Shown: positions 1 through 12,855, counted from the first letter of the stretch. The stretch is DNA of 64,000 bases from Tubulanus polymorphus (GCF_964204645.1 NC_134034.1:13273962-13337961), one strand, 5' to 3'. Numbers and translations are program-made. The notes: a model not told the origin generated them from the sequence alone.

Positions 1-379
1 TCCTTTCACGTGAAACGTATTCCTCGTGCAAGAGCTGAAGTGTACGGGTTTAATTACCCTCGTGTGAAAAATCTCTAAAATCTGCGAGAATTCGTAAATC
101 TGCCCTTCTTTATTCAATGTCGTCGCCGAATAGAAAACAGGCGATGATGCAACGCGTTCACTGTTGACATCGATTGGTCGTCATGGAGATGGGGGGAATC
201 CCCACTTTCTTTTTTATGTGGTTCTTTAGAAAATGGCCTACAAACGAAAAATTGTGAATGTGTGGGGGATTCACGAAGATTCCGGCCTATCGCGAGCCTT
301 GAATATGAAATCTTATATGGAACATTATAGGAAATTTAACAACGGCAACCGGCGAAAATATAGGAACTGTGAGGATGAA

Positions 380-716
380 ATCATTGGGACCATGAGGGTG
401 GAAACATTGGGACAATGAGAGTGGAAACATTGGGACCATGAGGGTGGAAACATTGGGACCATGAGGGTGGAAACATTGGGACCATGAGGGTGGAAACATT
501 GGGACCATGAGAGTGGAAACATTGGGACCATGAGAGTGGAAACATTGGGACCATGAGAGTGGAAACATTGGGACCATGAGAGTGGAAACATTGGGACTAT
601 GAGAGTGGAAACATTGGGACTATGAGAGTGGAAACATTGGGACTATGAGGGTGGAAATATTGGGACCATGAGAGTGGAAACATTGGGACTATGAGGGTGG
701 AAACATTGGGACTATT
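380..716. repeat. minisatellite, 23-bp unit
   Basis: About 14 tandem copies of a unit like gggaccatgagagtggaaac-att. It lies 3' of the last TRPC exon seen, probably in an intron. The rest of 1-3200 shows no exon I can support. Confidence 0.95.
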
Positions 717-1649
717 GGGCAGCTGGTACAGGGACGGCGTATCTAGGTAAATAGAAATGGGATAAAGCTGTAAACAGGGTTCAATTCCCGACCATTTTTA
801 GAATCTTAAATTTTGTAGAGATACTATTCAATTCCCTCCGTGACACAGTTAGGGTAATGCCTCTGGAGCCACCACAAATAATCCGTAAGCCACGTTCACG
901 CATGTCTGCGCCTTACGTTCACACGTAAAGAGTCATTTCGAATTTCAGACGATTCTCGACAGATGAAACTAACAACAACGATATCTTTTGTTTTACAGAG
1001 CATTTGGTCAGATTTTATAATTTCGTTTATTTACAAACATATAGATTATTATCAATAGACAACAGACAAACGTGACATTAGATATTAGCATAAAATACAA
1101 TTCTGAATAGATTCCAGTCCTGAGTATGAAAAACCATCGTTTCAAGGAGATATGCATAGAGATCACGTGAGAATTTCTGACCCGGATGTCAACACTGTTC
1201 ATATACTGGTACCAAATAAACCCGTGGCGCAAGGGTTGAATTTGCCCGACCAAAAAGCGTCGGGCCCAGGCCGGTGCCAAATTCTAGCGTGGTTCATAAT
1301 ATGGTTGAGCGTGAATGCCAACTGGTTCTGGAAATACCACAGCGTCTAATTATTAGGTCTATTATCTCCGTGCCATCACGTGGTAATGGTTGACTATATG
1401 CGTAGGCCCTGCGATCCCGGTTGGTCGGATGCAGCCACGAGTAAAAGCTCCAGCGAAAGAAATATTTCATCTTTTCCCGTCTGATTCGCAGCCGACATCC
1501 GAATCCAACTGTTTATCGATGAATCGATACGTGACGACTTTGACAACAGCCTGTATGAAATAAAACAACATCATATTGAATGTGATGCGCATTTCGTGTA
1601 TACTTTTGTGTAAACTTACAAAACTTCTATGAATGAGAAGATGAGCCGT

Positions 1650-2005
1650 ATAAACCTGGGCTCGGTTTTATAGACTGGCATTAGCTTTAAGCTCGGGGCT
1701 AACTCAATTGGAAAATGTTTTAGGTTGGCCTTCGGGGGCCGGTTCCATAGTCAAGACATAGTCATAGTCCAAAAGTGGCATTAGATCTTAAGACTGGTTT
1801 TAAGTTGTTAGATCTTAAGACTGGTTTTAAGTTGTTAGATCTTTAGACTGGTTTTAAGTTGTTAGATCTTAAGACTGGTTTTAAGTTGTTAGATTGCCTA
1901 TAGAACGAAGTCGCTCTTAGAACGCTCTTGAGTCTAAGTCTTGACTATGCAGCCGGCTCCAGGTTAAAGGTATAACCAGTCTATAAAACCTGGTCCTGAT
2001 GTCTA
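1650..2005. mobile_element. two nested foldback elements
   Basis: Outer inverted ends: cggttttatagactgg at about 1662 and ccagtctataaaacc at about 1977. Inside, about 1736-1955, sits another element with ends ggccggttccatagtc and gactatgcagccggct, whose core (ttagatcttaagactggttt) is tandemly amplified four times. The inner family also occurs at 5345-5495, 9958-10098, 30128-30273 and 50620-50706; the outer one at 19374-19605 and 47634-47735. Confidence 0.7.
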
Positions 2006-2772
2006 ATCAGAGTAAACCGTAGACACAAATTTATGGTATGGATATGTTAGATTGAGGAACGAGCTTTCGCTACTAGTCTTCACCAAAATGATCTTGAGTT
2101 AATATATAGGGTCGACGTGCCAACTAAATAACAGTACAACCCCAGTTAGCAGAGTTAGTCAATAGCCGCGACCACACGAGCCTGTTGGGCCAGGGCCAAA
2201 TTTGGCCCGACCAAAAACGTCGGACCAGGCCCGAGCCAAATTTTAGCACCAGACAAATGATTGCGTTTGAATTGCAACTGGTACCGGAAATGATCCACTT
2301 CGCTTTGTTTGAGCATTGTTTAGTATCGAGTGAGTGGTTTGCGTGTGAACGCGCTCTCTGATCAGGCACGGGCCAACGTGTCCGTGTGATCGCGGCTAAT
2401 GTGTATGAGGTGGTCCCTCATGTGAAACCACTATTCAGAGCTGGTTCCGAATCAGTGATCGCTTGTTTCCCAGTCCAGCACCCAACCAACCGAGCTAACC
2501 GCACATTCAGGCGCCTACCTCGTATTCACTGCGGGATTGAGGGTCGTATTTCGACGCGATCGGATCGACCACGTCTATTGTATACGCGCTTCCGTCGGGG
2601 TTGATGACGTCACCGCTATCGTTAATATTGGTCATCTAGAAAAAAAAGAAGCCGATTGTTTTGCGCGGGTCATACAACTGACCAAGTGAATACAACTGAC
2701 CAGTTGAGTCTCCATTTCCCGAATACAACTGACCACGATAGGTAGAACACAATATCCGTGTTGACGCGATGA

Positions 2773-3036
2773 GGAGAGAATCCCACAATGATAATAAAAA
2801 GTCCGAAAATGAAACTTCGAGATAGTAGTTTATTTCAACGTTTCGTCTATATCCTAATATACATTATTCCTGAAGATGTCTATTAGGATATAGTGGAAAC
2901 GTTGAATAAACTACACTAGCTCAAGGAATACTGTATTCCTGAAGATGACTATTAGGATATAGTCGAAACGTTGAAATAAACTACTATCTCGAAGTTTCAT
3001 TTTCGGACTTTTTATTATCATTGTGGGATTCTCTCC
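2773..3036. mobile_element. foldback element with about 88-bp terminal inverted repeats
   Basis: Left arm 2773-2860 (starts ggagagaatcccacaatg) is an almost perfect reverse complement of 2949-3036 (ends cattgtgggattctctcc). The centre holds two cctgaagatg motifs. It has no coding capacity, so it would be a MITE mobilised in trans. It is inserted in an array of aatacaactgaccagttgag repeats (about 2690-2740 and 3040-3140). Confidence 0.85.
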
Positions 3037-3203
3037 TTACAACTGACCAGTTGAGTCCCTCTTCCCCAAATACAACTGACCAGTTGAATACAACTGACCA
3101 GGTCAGTCCCTCTTCCCCGAATACAGCTGACCTGCAGGTCAGTCTCTCCTATCCGTACGTGTTGTCATTTGGTTTTTCGAGAAGAATCAATAAAATAACA
3201 AAC

Positions 3204-6200
3204 CTGCATCGACGTTGGAGATTTAGATTTCGAGCAGTTGTGTAGAAATTGAGCCGGGGCTTTGACGACTCGAAATATGCTTTTCAACGAAGGGATGAGA
3301 TTGAACGGCGCCGCCAGAGTCGAGCCGTCTCTTATATACTCCAAATGCAACATCGTTAAAGCAAACTTCCATTCCATATCCTCTTCCTCCTAGTGTCAGA
3401 GCGAAACATTCAGAAATCATGTACAATGTACGTAAGTGGCTATACTTTAAGAGATCGCGGTTGCTTGGATGTGGAATAATTGACAATGAACGGATATTGT
3501 CTGTAGAGTTAAATAGACTGAACTGATTTTGACTGTAGAGTTAAAGTAATTGAAAATGAACTGATTTTGACTGTAGAGTTAAAGTAATTGAAAATGAACT
3601 GATTTTGACTGTAGAGTTAAAGTAATTGAAAATGAACTGATTTTGACTGTAGAGTTAAAGTAATTGAAAATGAACTGATTTTGACTGTAGAGTTAAAGTA
3701 ATTGAAAATGAACTGATTTTGACTGTAGAGTTAAAGTAATAGAAAAATGAACAGATTTTGACTGTAGAGTTAAACTAATAGAAAATGAACTGATTTTGAC
3801 TGTAGAGTTAAACTAATAGAAAATGAACTGATTTTGACTGTAGAGTTAAAGTAATTGAAAATGAACTGATTTTGACTGTAGAGTTAAAGTAATTGAAAAT
3901 GAACTGATTTTGACTGTAGAGTTAAAGTAATAGAAAATGAACAGATTTTGACTGTAGAGTTAAACTAATAGAAAATGAACTGATTTTGACTGTAGAGTTA
4001 AACTAATAGAAAATGAACTGATTTTGACTGTAGAGTTAAAGTAATAGAAAATGAACTGATTTTGACTGTAGAGTTAAAGTAATCGAAAATGAACTGATTT
4101 TGACTGTGGAGTTCAAGTAATAGAAAATGAACTCCACAATTAGGCTCCACCCGTCCACCCATCTATCTAAATCAACCTGATGTTTTGGATCGAAGAATAC
4201 GCCTACTACTCACCGATACAGCCTCGATCGTGCGACTCATCAACGCGATTAACATATTCACGGCCACAATGACGATCATAATGTGATACCCGGCGAACAA
4301 CACAACTCCGACCAGGTAAGTTATCGGTTGCTTCTCGAAGTAATCATCGATTTCCATGTAGCTGCTCTCCGAGTATCCGAATATCGACCAGAACAGAGTC
4401 GACGATGTCGCCGAAAGACTAGAATATAAGAGAATTAAATGCTGGGTTTTATTCGCGCCCGTCCTTGTTCGCGTTAGTCCGTGCTACGCGTTATAGTGCT
4501 CGCGTGAAAAAGGGGTCGCAACAACTTCGTATTTTGCAAAGGTCGTGGAGCAAGGGAGTAGGGGTTTCATATTTTGCGAGGGCCGTGGAGCAAGGGACCA
4601 GTGGGTTCAAACCTCCCTCCCAATATTTTGCTACTTCAAATGGGGACCTATGAAACATTTTCAGATTTTGAGAGATGAAATGGGAATGCGGAATGGAGGG
4701 GAGGGGGAGTAGTCTGTCAGGGAGGGGAGTAGTCTGTCAGGGAGGGGAGTAGTCTGTCAGGGAGGGGGAGTAGTCTGTCAGGGAGGGGGAGTAGTCTGTC
4801 AGGGAGGAGGAGTAGTCTGTCAGGGAGGGGAGTAGTCTGTCAGCTGCAATGGTTTAAACGCTTGATTCATTGATTTTAACGGATCTTAGTTTAAAATGAC
4901 GTCAGACTAGAATTAAATTTGTTTTCAGTATACTCATTAAAAGTGCTTTTTTCCAAAATCTATTAGAGTTTGGAATGTTGGCGCACTTTCAATCGAATAT
5001 AATATCGGGCGAATTTGAATAGTAATCGATCTGAAGTGACGTACGATGTAAGATATGGACTGGCTGAAACGGTGGTCGTGTTGCTGCGGAACATCGACGA
5101 TTTTTGCAGATTGTGTTCAGAGTAATACCAGTAGGTGACGACAAGTGACACGAGGAACGGAACGAACACAACGAGTAAAATAAACAGAAATTTCATCACG
5201 TCCTGAAAGAAATATCATACTAGATTTTATCACGCGTATAGTCTTCAGCGAGACGACGCGTGGAAACATGGAAACATAGAAAACACGGAATAAACATTTC
5301 TATCTCGGAAACATTGTTTCCCGAAACCAAGTTTCTCGTTAACGACACAGGGAAACGGTTGCATAGTCATGGCTTAGACTTAAGACCAGTCTAAGACCAA
5401 CTTAGTTCTATAGCTAATCTAACATTTTAAGACCAGTCTTCAGATTTAAGAACACTTTTGGACTTAAGTCACGACTGTGCAACTGGCCCCAGTGCCCATA
5501 TCTCCCAGTTTAGAAATTCCGAATTACAAACTCTTTAACTGGCCGCTTCTATCAGGTTTACACAGATTATGCTATTCAGGAATAGGTAGAGCGTATTCTG
5601 GACGGAAATCCGGAATCGGTAGAGACCTTCATTAATCTTGATCATTCGATGATTTGACGGAGGTAATACAATATATGAATCCATCACTTTATTATGAACT
5701 GAACTTACCTTCATCGCCTTGAAAAGTCCAATCTGCAGAGGACCAAGGGTTGAGCTGGCCGGTAGAAATACGGCAATCCTCGAAAAGGTCAACAACGTCG
5801 CTATTGCAAAGAGAACCTCGTATATTACCAGGGGATCCTCGGGTTGCCAGTACAGCCGATCTACATAAAGCAAGGATATTACAAACTTTTATTTTTTGGG
5901 AGTGATAATCTTACTTACAATATAAACATTAGAATAATACACGACAAATTCATTGCAACGCATCTTATTTACCATTTGAAAATCGTTTTTGAAAATTATT
6001 AACCCTAGTCATCTCAGGCTTACGTGACAGAGTCTCGTGATGTCATCAGGTTCAAATCTCTGTGAGGGAGGATGTGTCTACTAGGACAGGGGTTTATACA
6101 GTGACAGAGTCTCGTGATGTCATCAGGTTCAAATCCCTGTGAGGGAGGATGTGTCTACTAGGACAGGAGTTTGTACTGTGACAGAGTCTCACGATGTCAT

Positions 6201-9200
6201 CAGGTTCAAATCCCTGTGAGGGAGGATGTGTCTACTAGGACAGGGGTTTGTACTGTGACAGAGTCTCGCGATGTCATCAGGTTCAAATCCCTGTGAGGGA
6301 GGATGTGTCTACTAGGACAGGGGTTTATACAGTGACAGAGTCTCGTGATGTCATCAGGTTCAAATCCCTGTGAGGGAGGATGTGTCTACTAGGACAGGGG
6401 TTTGTACTGTGACAGAGTCTCACGATGTCATCAGGTTCAAATCCCTGTGAGGGAGGATGTGTCTACTAGGACAGGAGTTTGTACTGTGACAGAGTCTCGT
6501 GATGTCATCTGGTTCAAATCCCTGTGAGGGAGGATGTGTCTACTAGGACAGGGGTTTGTACTGTGACAGAGTCTCGTGATGTCATCAGGTTCAAATCCCT
6601 GTGAAGGAGGATGTGTCTACTAGGACAGGGGTTTGTACTGTGACAGAGTCTCGTGATGTCATCAGGTTCAAATCCCTGTGAGGGAGGATGTGTCTACTAG
6701 GACAGGGGTTTGTACTGTGACAGAGTCTAATGATGTCATCAAGTTCAAATCCCTGCGAGGGAGGATTCCTAGGATTACCACATCGTCCCCGGTGTGAAAA
6801 GGCACTTACCAGCTACCAAGTAATAATAGTTTTTTTTGGCTGTTACATCTTCCCTGATCAACGCATTCCAGGCGGGTGCTCCATCGTTGAAATATGCCAT
6901 AGCCTGATTCCTCTAGAAAATAAGACAAACATGTCAACACTTATATCCTGGAACAAAAACGATTTTAAAAAGTTCTGAAAAGCTCTTCATAAATAGAATA
7001 CGTCGAGCGCAAAAAAACAAAATGATGAATATATATCTTTTCATTCCAAGAGTAGCATACCAATTGGTAAACTCACAATCACAGGTCAGTTTTGACGACA
7101 AAGAAAAAAGGAAGAAGCATTTTGCCACGGCAAAGACCTAACAATGGAAAAAATGGCAGCCTCGATTTTCCTACTTTCTAAAAAAGATGGCCGCCAAGCA
7201 GCTGTGACTGACCTTGGTAACGACGACCGAGTAGCACGCGTAGGCGGCGATGAAAAACGCGAGCATAAAGAAATCCATCCAATTGCGATAATCGGAGATC
7301 AAAACACGGTGTCCTGTTTTGTAGACTTGTTTGATTTCCTGCCACAGTAAACCTGTAATTAGATATCATAATCACTAAAACCTGTAATTAGATATCATAA
7401 TCACTAAAATCTGTAATTAGATATCGTAATCACTAAAACCTGTAATTAGACATCATAATCACTAAAACCTGTAATTAGATATCATAATCACTAAAACCTG
7501 TAATTAGATATCGTAATCGCTAAAACCTGTAATTAGATATCATAATCACTAAAACCTGTAATTAGATATCATAATCACTAAAACCTGTAATTAGATATCG
7601 TAATCACTAAAACCTGTAATTAGTGACGTTTAGATTCAATTCTATAAGCCATTTTCTAATACTAAGAAAGTAGGGACGTTCAGAAATTCAACTCTATGAG
7701 CCGTATCTATAATAGGTTTTGAAAATGGGTCTTTGAATTGAGTTTAAACGTCACTACTCTCTTAGTTTTGAAAATGTCTCATAGAAATGAATCTCAACGT
7801 CACTAGTCTCTTAGTTACTGAAAATGTCCCATAGAATTGAATCTAAACGTCACTACTCTCTTAGTTACTGAAAATATCCCATAGAATTGAATCTAAACGT
7901 CACTACTCTCTTAGTTACTGAAAATGTCTCATAGAAATGAATCTAAACGTCACTACTCTCTTAGTTTTTGAATCTTACCGGCGATGAAAATGATGATCGT
8001 AACTTGTGTTGCTGAATAGCCCGTGCCCCGGATGACAAGGTTGTCGCCTAGTTTTGGATGTCTTTTCGAATATTGTTTAAAAACTTTGAATAGTTCGTTC
8101 ATATATGAGTCCAGACTGAACTTTCTAGCGTTATCCATCGACATCGTCGAGTCCAGAGTACTGGCCATGAAAGTCAGTACTCCTAAAAACGCTAGGTACA
8201 TGATCACGTGACCGACGAATTTCAGATGCGGTATGCGCATCCACGTTTCAATCTGGGGAAAAAAATAGAAATAAATTAACTTGATGGCAACAATTCTTAA
8301 AACCTGGTAACATCACACCACGTCCCTCCCTCAATAGGGATTCGAACCTGATAGCATCGCGAGACCCTGCCTCGTTCCTTCCTAGCAGTGATTCGAACCT
8401 GATGGCATCGCGAGACTCTGCCACGTCCCTCCCTCGGCAGGGGATTCGAACCTGATGGCATCGCGAAACCCTGCCTCGTTCCTTCCTACCAGGGATTCGA
8501 ACCTGATGGCATCGTGAGACCCTGTCACGCCCCTCCCTCGCCAGGGGATTCGAACCTGATGGCATCGCGAGACCCTGCCTCGTTCCTTCCTAGCAGGGAT
8601 TCGAACCTGATGGCATCGCGAGACCCTGCCTCGTTCCTTCCTAGCAGGGATTCGAACCTGATGGCATCGCGAGACCCTGCCACGTCCCTCCCTCGGCAGG
8701 GATCCGAAAAATGAAAGCATCACGAGTCTCCGCTACGTTGGGTTTTCTCTAGTCACTTGGCATCAGCATATTCAACATAGGACATAATGGCCTCTTGGTC
8801 CTGTAAGGCACCTAGTCACAAATGATTCTGTACACAATAGACGGTATTACATTATTAAATTAGATAACACTTACCCGCGTTCGAGGAAACAGTATATACA
8901 GTATACAAAGCACGGGATACGACACAGCGTAACATAGCCATACTAACGCCAGTTTCGGCCATGAATTAGAAATATCGAGTAACGGTCCCATCCATTTCGT
9001 TTCCAAGACCTGTTGACACGAGGCATGCGCGACGAACTGCGACACAAGTTGAGAATTTATGAAAGAAAAGTAAAATCACCTGGGTTTTTATTTCAATGAC
9101 AAATTTTTACTCAATCAAAAAAGAAAATCACAATCTTTGGGAATTAATGTTAAGTCGATTTAAGGATTTCGGGGTTGACCAATGGACCCCTAGAAATTTC

Positions 9201-12200
9201 AAACTGCCCGTCAAAAATTCAGCGTCAAAACGTCTTGGACAAGATTTTTCGAAATATGGATACAATTATCATGTTTTTGGCAAAAGTATTTTGAAATGAT
9301 TTATTCAGGTACCCGGGTATTACATATTTAAGATCTGTGCTTTTTCAATGGGAAAGTGCGCCACTTCACTGTGTAAATTAAAGTGCCCTTGTCTTAGAAT
9401 GGAACTGCCCTTCAAAAAAGCACGATCCTCACACATTGCCGGTAAATCCAACAGGCGTACTGGATTTCGCGCCTCAGAAACGAACCTTCATTTCTCCGCT
9501 TTGTATCGCCAGCTCGAGCGTGCTGAACGCGTTCCTTTCGTCCAGAATAATTTCCAATTCTTTCGAGTCGTTGACGTTATCCATTAGTTTCACCAGGTAA
9601 TCACTCATACGATCAGCCAACTTTAGATATTCCGCCTGTAAACGCAACATATTGTACATATTGTACATATTGTACATATTGTACATATTATACATACATA
9701 TTGTGCTCCGTTAACCACTATATATATATACACAATCTAAAAGGTTTAAAGGCGAAATTCTATCCTCTCTAATTTAAGATGAGAAGATTCGTAGAGCAGC
9801 CTGGCGTTAAGCCGAATAAATACAACGAGGGATGTGTTAACTAGTTTATTTGACGCACGACCTTTCGGTACTACTAAAGCTCGTGCGTCAAATAAACTAG
9901 TTAAACTATGTCTCGCTGTGAGAATTAAACGACACGGCGTTTCCGACTTGAGTCTTAGGGCTCAGTTCCATAGTCGGAAGTTAAGTCCCAAAGTGGTTTT
10001 AAATCTCAAGACTGGTCTTTAGTTGTTAGATTGGCTATCGAACTAAGTTTGTCTTAGACTGGTCTTAAGCCGAACCTATGACTGTGCAACCGGCCCCAGG
10101 TCTGATTTTGTCTGTCATACTTAAGATATCCCTATTCGTTCCAAAACGTAGCAACGATTGTGTGTTGGTTAAGCCAAAAATAGTTCCCCAAAAATTACCT
10201 TGAAGTATCTTTCATCGTCAGCCGCTGCGCGTAGAGTCTTGCCCATTTCGATGGCGGCGGTGATCGGGTCGGTGGTGTGGGCGAGAGACACGTATGCCTC
10301 GCTGGCCATTCCTTCGAATGTATCCAGGCGTCTTTTAGCGTTTTGATAAGGGTCCGTCTTAGCCGCGTGTCGGCACGTCTGACATCTACAGCGAATCGGA
10401 TGCGGCTCGGTGATCGTCTCTCCTTTCTTTAACAAAGTAGCAACCACTTCGAATAGGTTATATTTAGCGGCCAGGACCAGCGGCGAGGCTGTATCGCCGC
10501 TGTAAACTTGCCGGTCCGGATAGCCGTTGTTTTTCTTGCGACGGAGGTATTTCGTCAGTTTGTCCCGCTTGTCCGACGTGGGCAGTTGCCCCAGACTGTC
10601 GAACAAGTCGATCTCCTCGCGTACGGTTTCGGCGGCTGTTTTGTAACGCTCGTGGTTGACCAGGAAACAGGCCATTGATCCGTTACGGCCGCGAACGGCC
10701 GATAGAACCGCCTCGTAGAAATCAACCGGGTCGCTTCGATCCGCCAACAACTCGACCACCTATGTGTAAAACATTGTATCGGTTAAAATTGATATTGAAA
10801 ACTCTTATTGCATGCATTGAAAGCCCTTGAAGCCGTCCTCGAGTGGTTATGATATAATGGAGACGCCCAAGCGCTATGTAATTTCATGTACAAACGGTCC
10901 AACAGTTCTACATAAAAATGTCGCTGTAAAATTGATAAACAATTGAAAAAAAGAACGGATTTTCACTCGTAGAAATTGAATCTACCTCACAATTTTGGAA
11001 ATCTAGTATCTAAGTTGAAGTTAGTTAGGTAATTTAAAGAACTAGTTCCGTAATGGCCATGTAATCGTAAGGGCCATGTAATCGTAAGGGCTATGTAATC
11101 GAAATAGGCCAGAACAAAAAGAAAAAGACTGGGTTATGCGTTGGTTTCAGTAAACAGTGGTTGGTTTATGAGCAATATGCACTCCGTAGTAGCGTCTGAA
11201 CCACGAGTTTTAGAGTTCACGGGTAAACACAGCGTTAGAAAACAAAAATGCCTTCTTGTTGAACTTCAGTGCGTATTTTGCTACAGTATTTCATATCGAA
11301 AAATACGTATTCAATGATTCGGAATATTTTACCTGCTTGTGATTTTTCGTCGTGGCCCGTTGCAACGGAGTGCGGTCAAGGTCATCTCGACAGGACACGT
11401 TCACGCCCCGATCGAGAAGCAGACGAACCGAATCGACGTCTCCGATTTCAGACGCGTGCAGCAGATTATTGTCGTCGACCTGCTGTTTACGAATAGAAGA
11501 TAGAAATGAATTTACAATATTCAAAATAGGGTCAACGGACAGATTATCTGTAACGTGACTTTGATTTGTCTCTGGGTCCAATTCCACGGTTGTGTCGGTT
11601 TAATTTGACTATGGATCCAGTTCCACATTTTGTGTGGGTTTAATTTGACTCTGGATCCAGTTCCACAGTTGTGTGGGTTTAATTTGACTGAGGATCCAGT
11701 TCCTCAGTTGTTTAGGTTTAATTTGACTCTGGATCCAGTTCCACAGTTGTGTGGGTTTAATTTGACTCTGGATCCAGTTCCACATTTTTGTGGGTTTGAT
11801 TTGACTATAGATCCAGTTCCACAGTTATGTGTGGGTTTAATTTGACTCTGAACCCAGTTCCACAGTTGTGTGGGTTTAATTTGACTCTGAACCCAGTTCC
11901 ACAGTTGTGTGGGTTTAATTTGACTCTGGATCCAATTCCACGGTGGTGTCAGTTTAATTTCACTCTGAACCCAGTTCCACAGTTGTGTGGGTTTAATTTG
12001 ACTCTGGATCCAGTTCTACAACTGTGAATAAACCCGATAAAATCTGATAAAAGCAATTATATGATATTTACCTGTTCTGTTACCGGTGGCGATGGTTGAA
12101 AGCCTAAAACATTAAATAAATTCACAACGTATTAAAACAAACAGTGGGAATTGAATGAGAATTGGACAAATAACGAGTCTAGCCCCAATATTGATGACGT

Positions 12201-12855
12201 AGTGCACATCCACCCATACAATTTCCTAATCGCGTTACTATTCAGGGTCCAGTTCCACAGTTCTGAGTTAAGATTTGACCCTGGGTTAAAACATTGAAAA
12301 TGAACTAACTTTAACTCAGAGTTAACTCTAACTCACAACTGTGGAACTGGGTCCTGCATATCAAACTTCAGTTGGTAGGATATCCAAGGATATCCAAAAA
12401 GTCTGCATTAAAAGGGTTCATGGGAGGAAAGAGACTCCATTATTTAAAAGCCTGGGTCCAGTTCCACAGTTCTGAGTTAAGATCTGACTCTGGCTTAACT
12501 CATTGAAAATGAACTAACTTTAACTCAGAGTTAACTCTAACTCACAACTGTGGAACTGGGTCCAGTGTTTTAGAAGACATGAAAATTCATGAAATAGAAA
12601 AGAGAAGTTTGAAATGAAATTTACACAAATACGTACTACGCATAATTGTTAATTTGAAACAGCAATATTGATGACGTAGATAGAGCACATATTACCCCTC
12701 GAATAACGTATAGCAGGTATCAGCGTATAAAAACAGTTTAGTAACGGTTTTTACGGCGTCGAAACACTAATCCATTTACCTGAAACGACTTCTCTAAATA
12801 TTCGTCGACGTTCTTCCACAGCTTCGAAAACTCGACCGTCGTTTTCCGTATCCAT
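3204..12855 (-). CDS. TRPC-like: TRPC-type cation channel (3' end beyond left edge)
   Basis: Non-selective cation channel subunit of the TRPC family, acting in the plasma membrane. Exons (coding): 12780-12855, 12072-12103, 11333-11482, 10199-10759, 9486-9635, 8875-9036, 7979-8252, 7213-7352, 6810-6912, 5709-5860, 5045-5202, 4214-4418, 3204-3389. All phases agree and give 783 codons without a stop. Ankyrin region about residues 37-130 (LLHASEIGDVDSVRLLLDRG); linker and pre-S1 to about 330 (FVAHASCQQ, the conserved TRPC pre-S1 motif); six membrane segments about 345-715; the LFW pore-helix motif near 661-663 (TLFWSIFG); TRP box EWKFAL at 727-732 followed by the TRPC-type PFNLIPSLKS. The start ATG lies in a short first exon. 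The donor at 9485 (GTTCG) and the exon-11 donor (GTACGT) are the weakest junctions. The calmodulin/IP3R-binding C-terminus must lie further left; a fragment at about 1-36 (minus) might be part of it but I cannot confirm it. Which TRPC subgroup is unclear. Confidence 0.9.
3490..4135. repeat. 39-bp minisatellite in a TRPC intron
   Basis: About 16 copies of a 38-39 bp unit including gactgtagagttaaagtaat and gaaaatgaactgatttt. The unit resembles the inside of the short foldback elements at 12246-12357 and 39478-39570. Confidence 0.95.
4692..4845. repeat. 20-21 bp minisatellite
   Basis: Seven copies of gggaggggagtagtctgtca in the intron between exons 11 and 12 of the TRPC gene. Confidence 0.95.
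5345..5495. mobile_element. MITE-like element
   Basis: Inverted ends ggttgcatagtcatggctta and gtcacgactgtgcaactggc around a core of gaccagtct motifs, about 150 bp. Same family as 9958-10098, 30128-30273 and 50620-50706. Confidence 0.7.
6024..6765. repeat. 77-bp tandem array made from a SINE head
   Basis: About ten copies of a unit starting gtgacagagtctcgtgatgt and containing the tRNA B-box-like ggttcaaatccctgtg. Similar sequence occurs singly in SINE-like elements at 27690, 28290 and 32230. Confidence 0.9.
7340..7970. repeat. two adjoining minisatellites (29-bp and about 50-bp units)
   Basis: 7340-7622: about ten copies of a 29-bp unit (cctgtaattagatatcataa-tcactaaaa). 7645-7970: about five or six copies of a roughly 50-bp unit (aatctaaacgtcactactct). 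Both fill the intron between TRPC exons 7 and 8. Confidence 0.92.
8308..8703. repeat. tandem array of a SINE-head unit, reverse orientation
   Basis: About eight copies of a roughly 51-bp unit containing ggattcgaacctgatggcat, the reverse complement of the B-box segment of the SINEs at 27690 and 32230. Lies in the intron between TRPC exons 6 and 7. Confidence 0.9.
9640..9705. repeat. short tandem repeat (9-bp)
   Basis: Repeats of tgtacatat just 5' of TRPC exon 5 on the minus strand, close to its acceptor. Confidence 0.85.
9835..10098. mobile_element. inverted repeat and MITE-like element
   Basis: 9838-9905 is a hairpin (aactagtttatttgacgcac and its complement). 9958-10098 is a member of the family at 5345, with ends ttccatagtcggaag and gactgtgcaaccggcccc. 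Confidence 0.6.
11575..12030. repeat. 39-bp minisatellite
   Basis: About 11 copies of a unit such as gtttaatttgactctggatc-cagttccacagttgtgtgg in the intron between TRPC exons 2 and 3. The same satellite is at 26560-27090 and 32870-33045. Confidence 0.95.
12246..12563. mobile_element. two copies of a short foldback element (about 112 bp)
   Basis: Copies at 12246-12357 and 12453-12563. Ends ggtccagttccacagttctg and cacaactgtggaactgggtc, with internal tttaactcagagttaactct. A third copy is at about 39478-39570. Confidence 0.8.

Noticed and set aside
1-36. C-terminal TRPC exon fragment (LLHEEYVSRER)
   Set aside because: Frame and acceptor are plausible, but it is too short and cut by the window edge.
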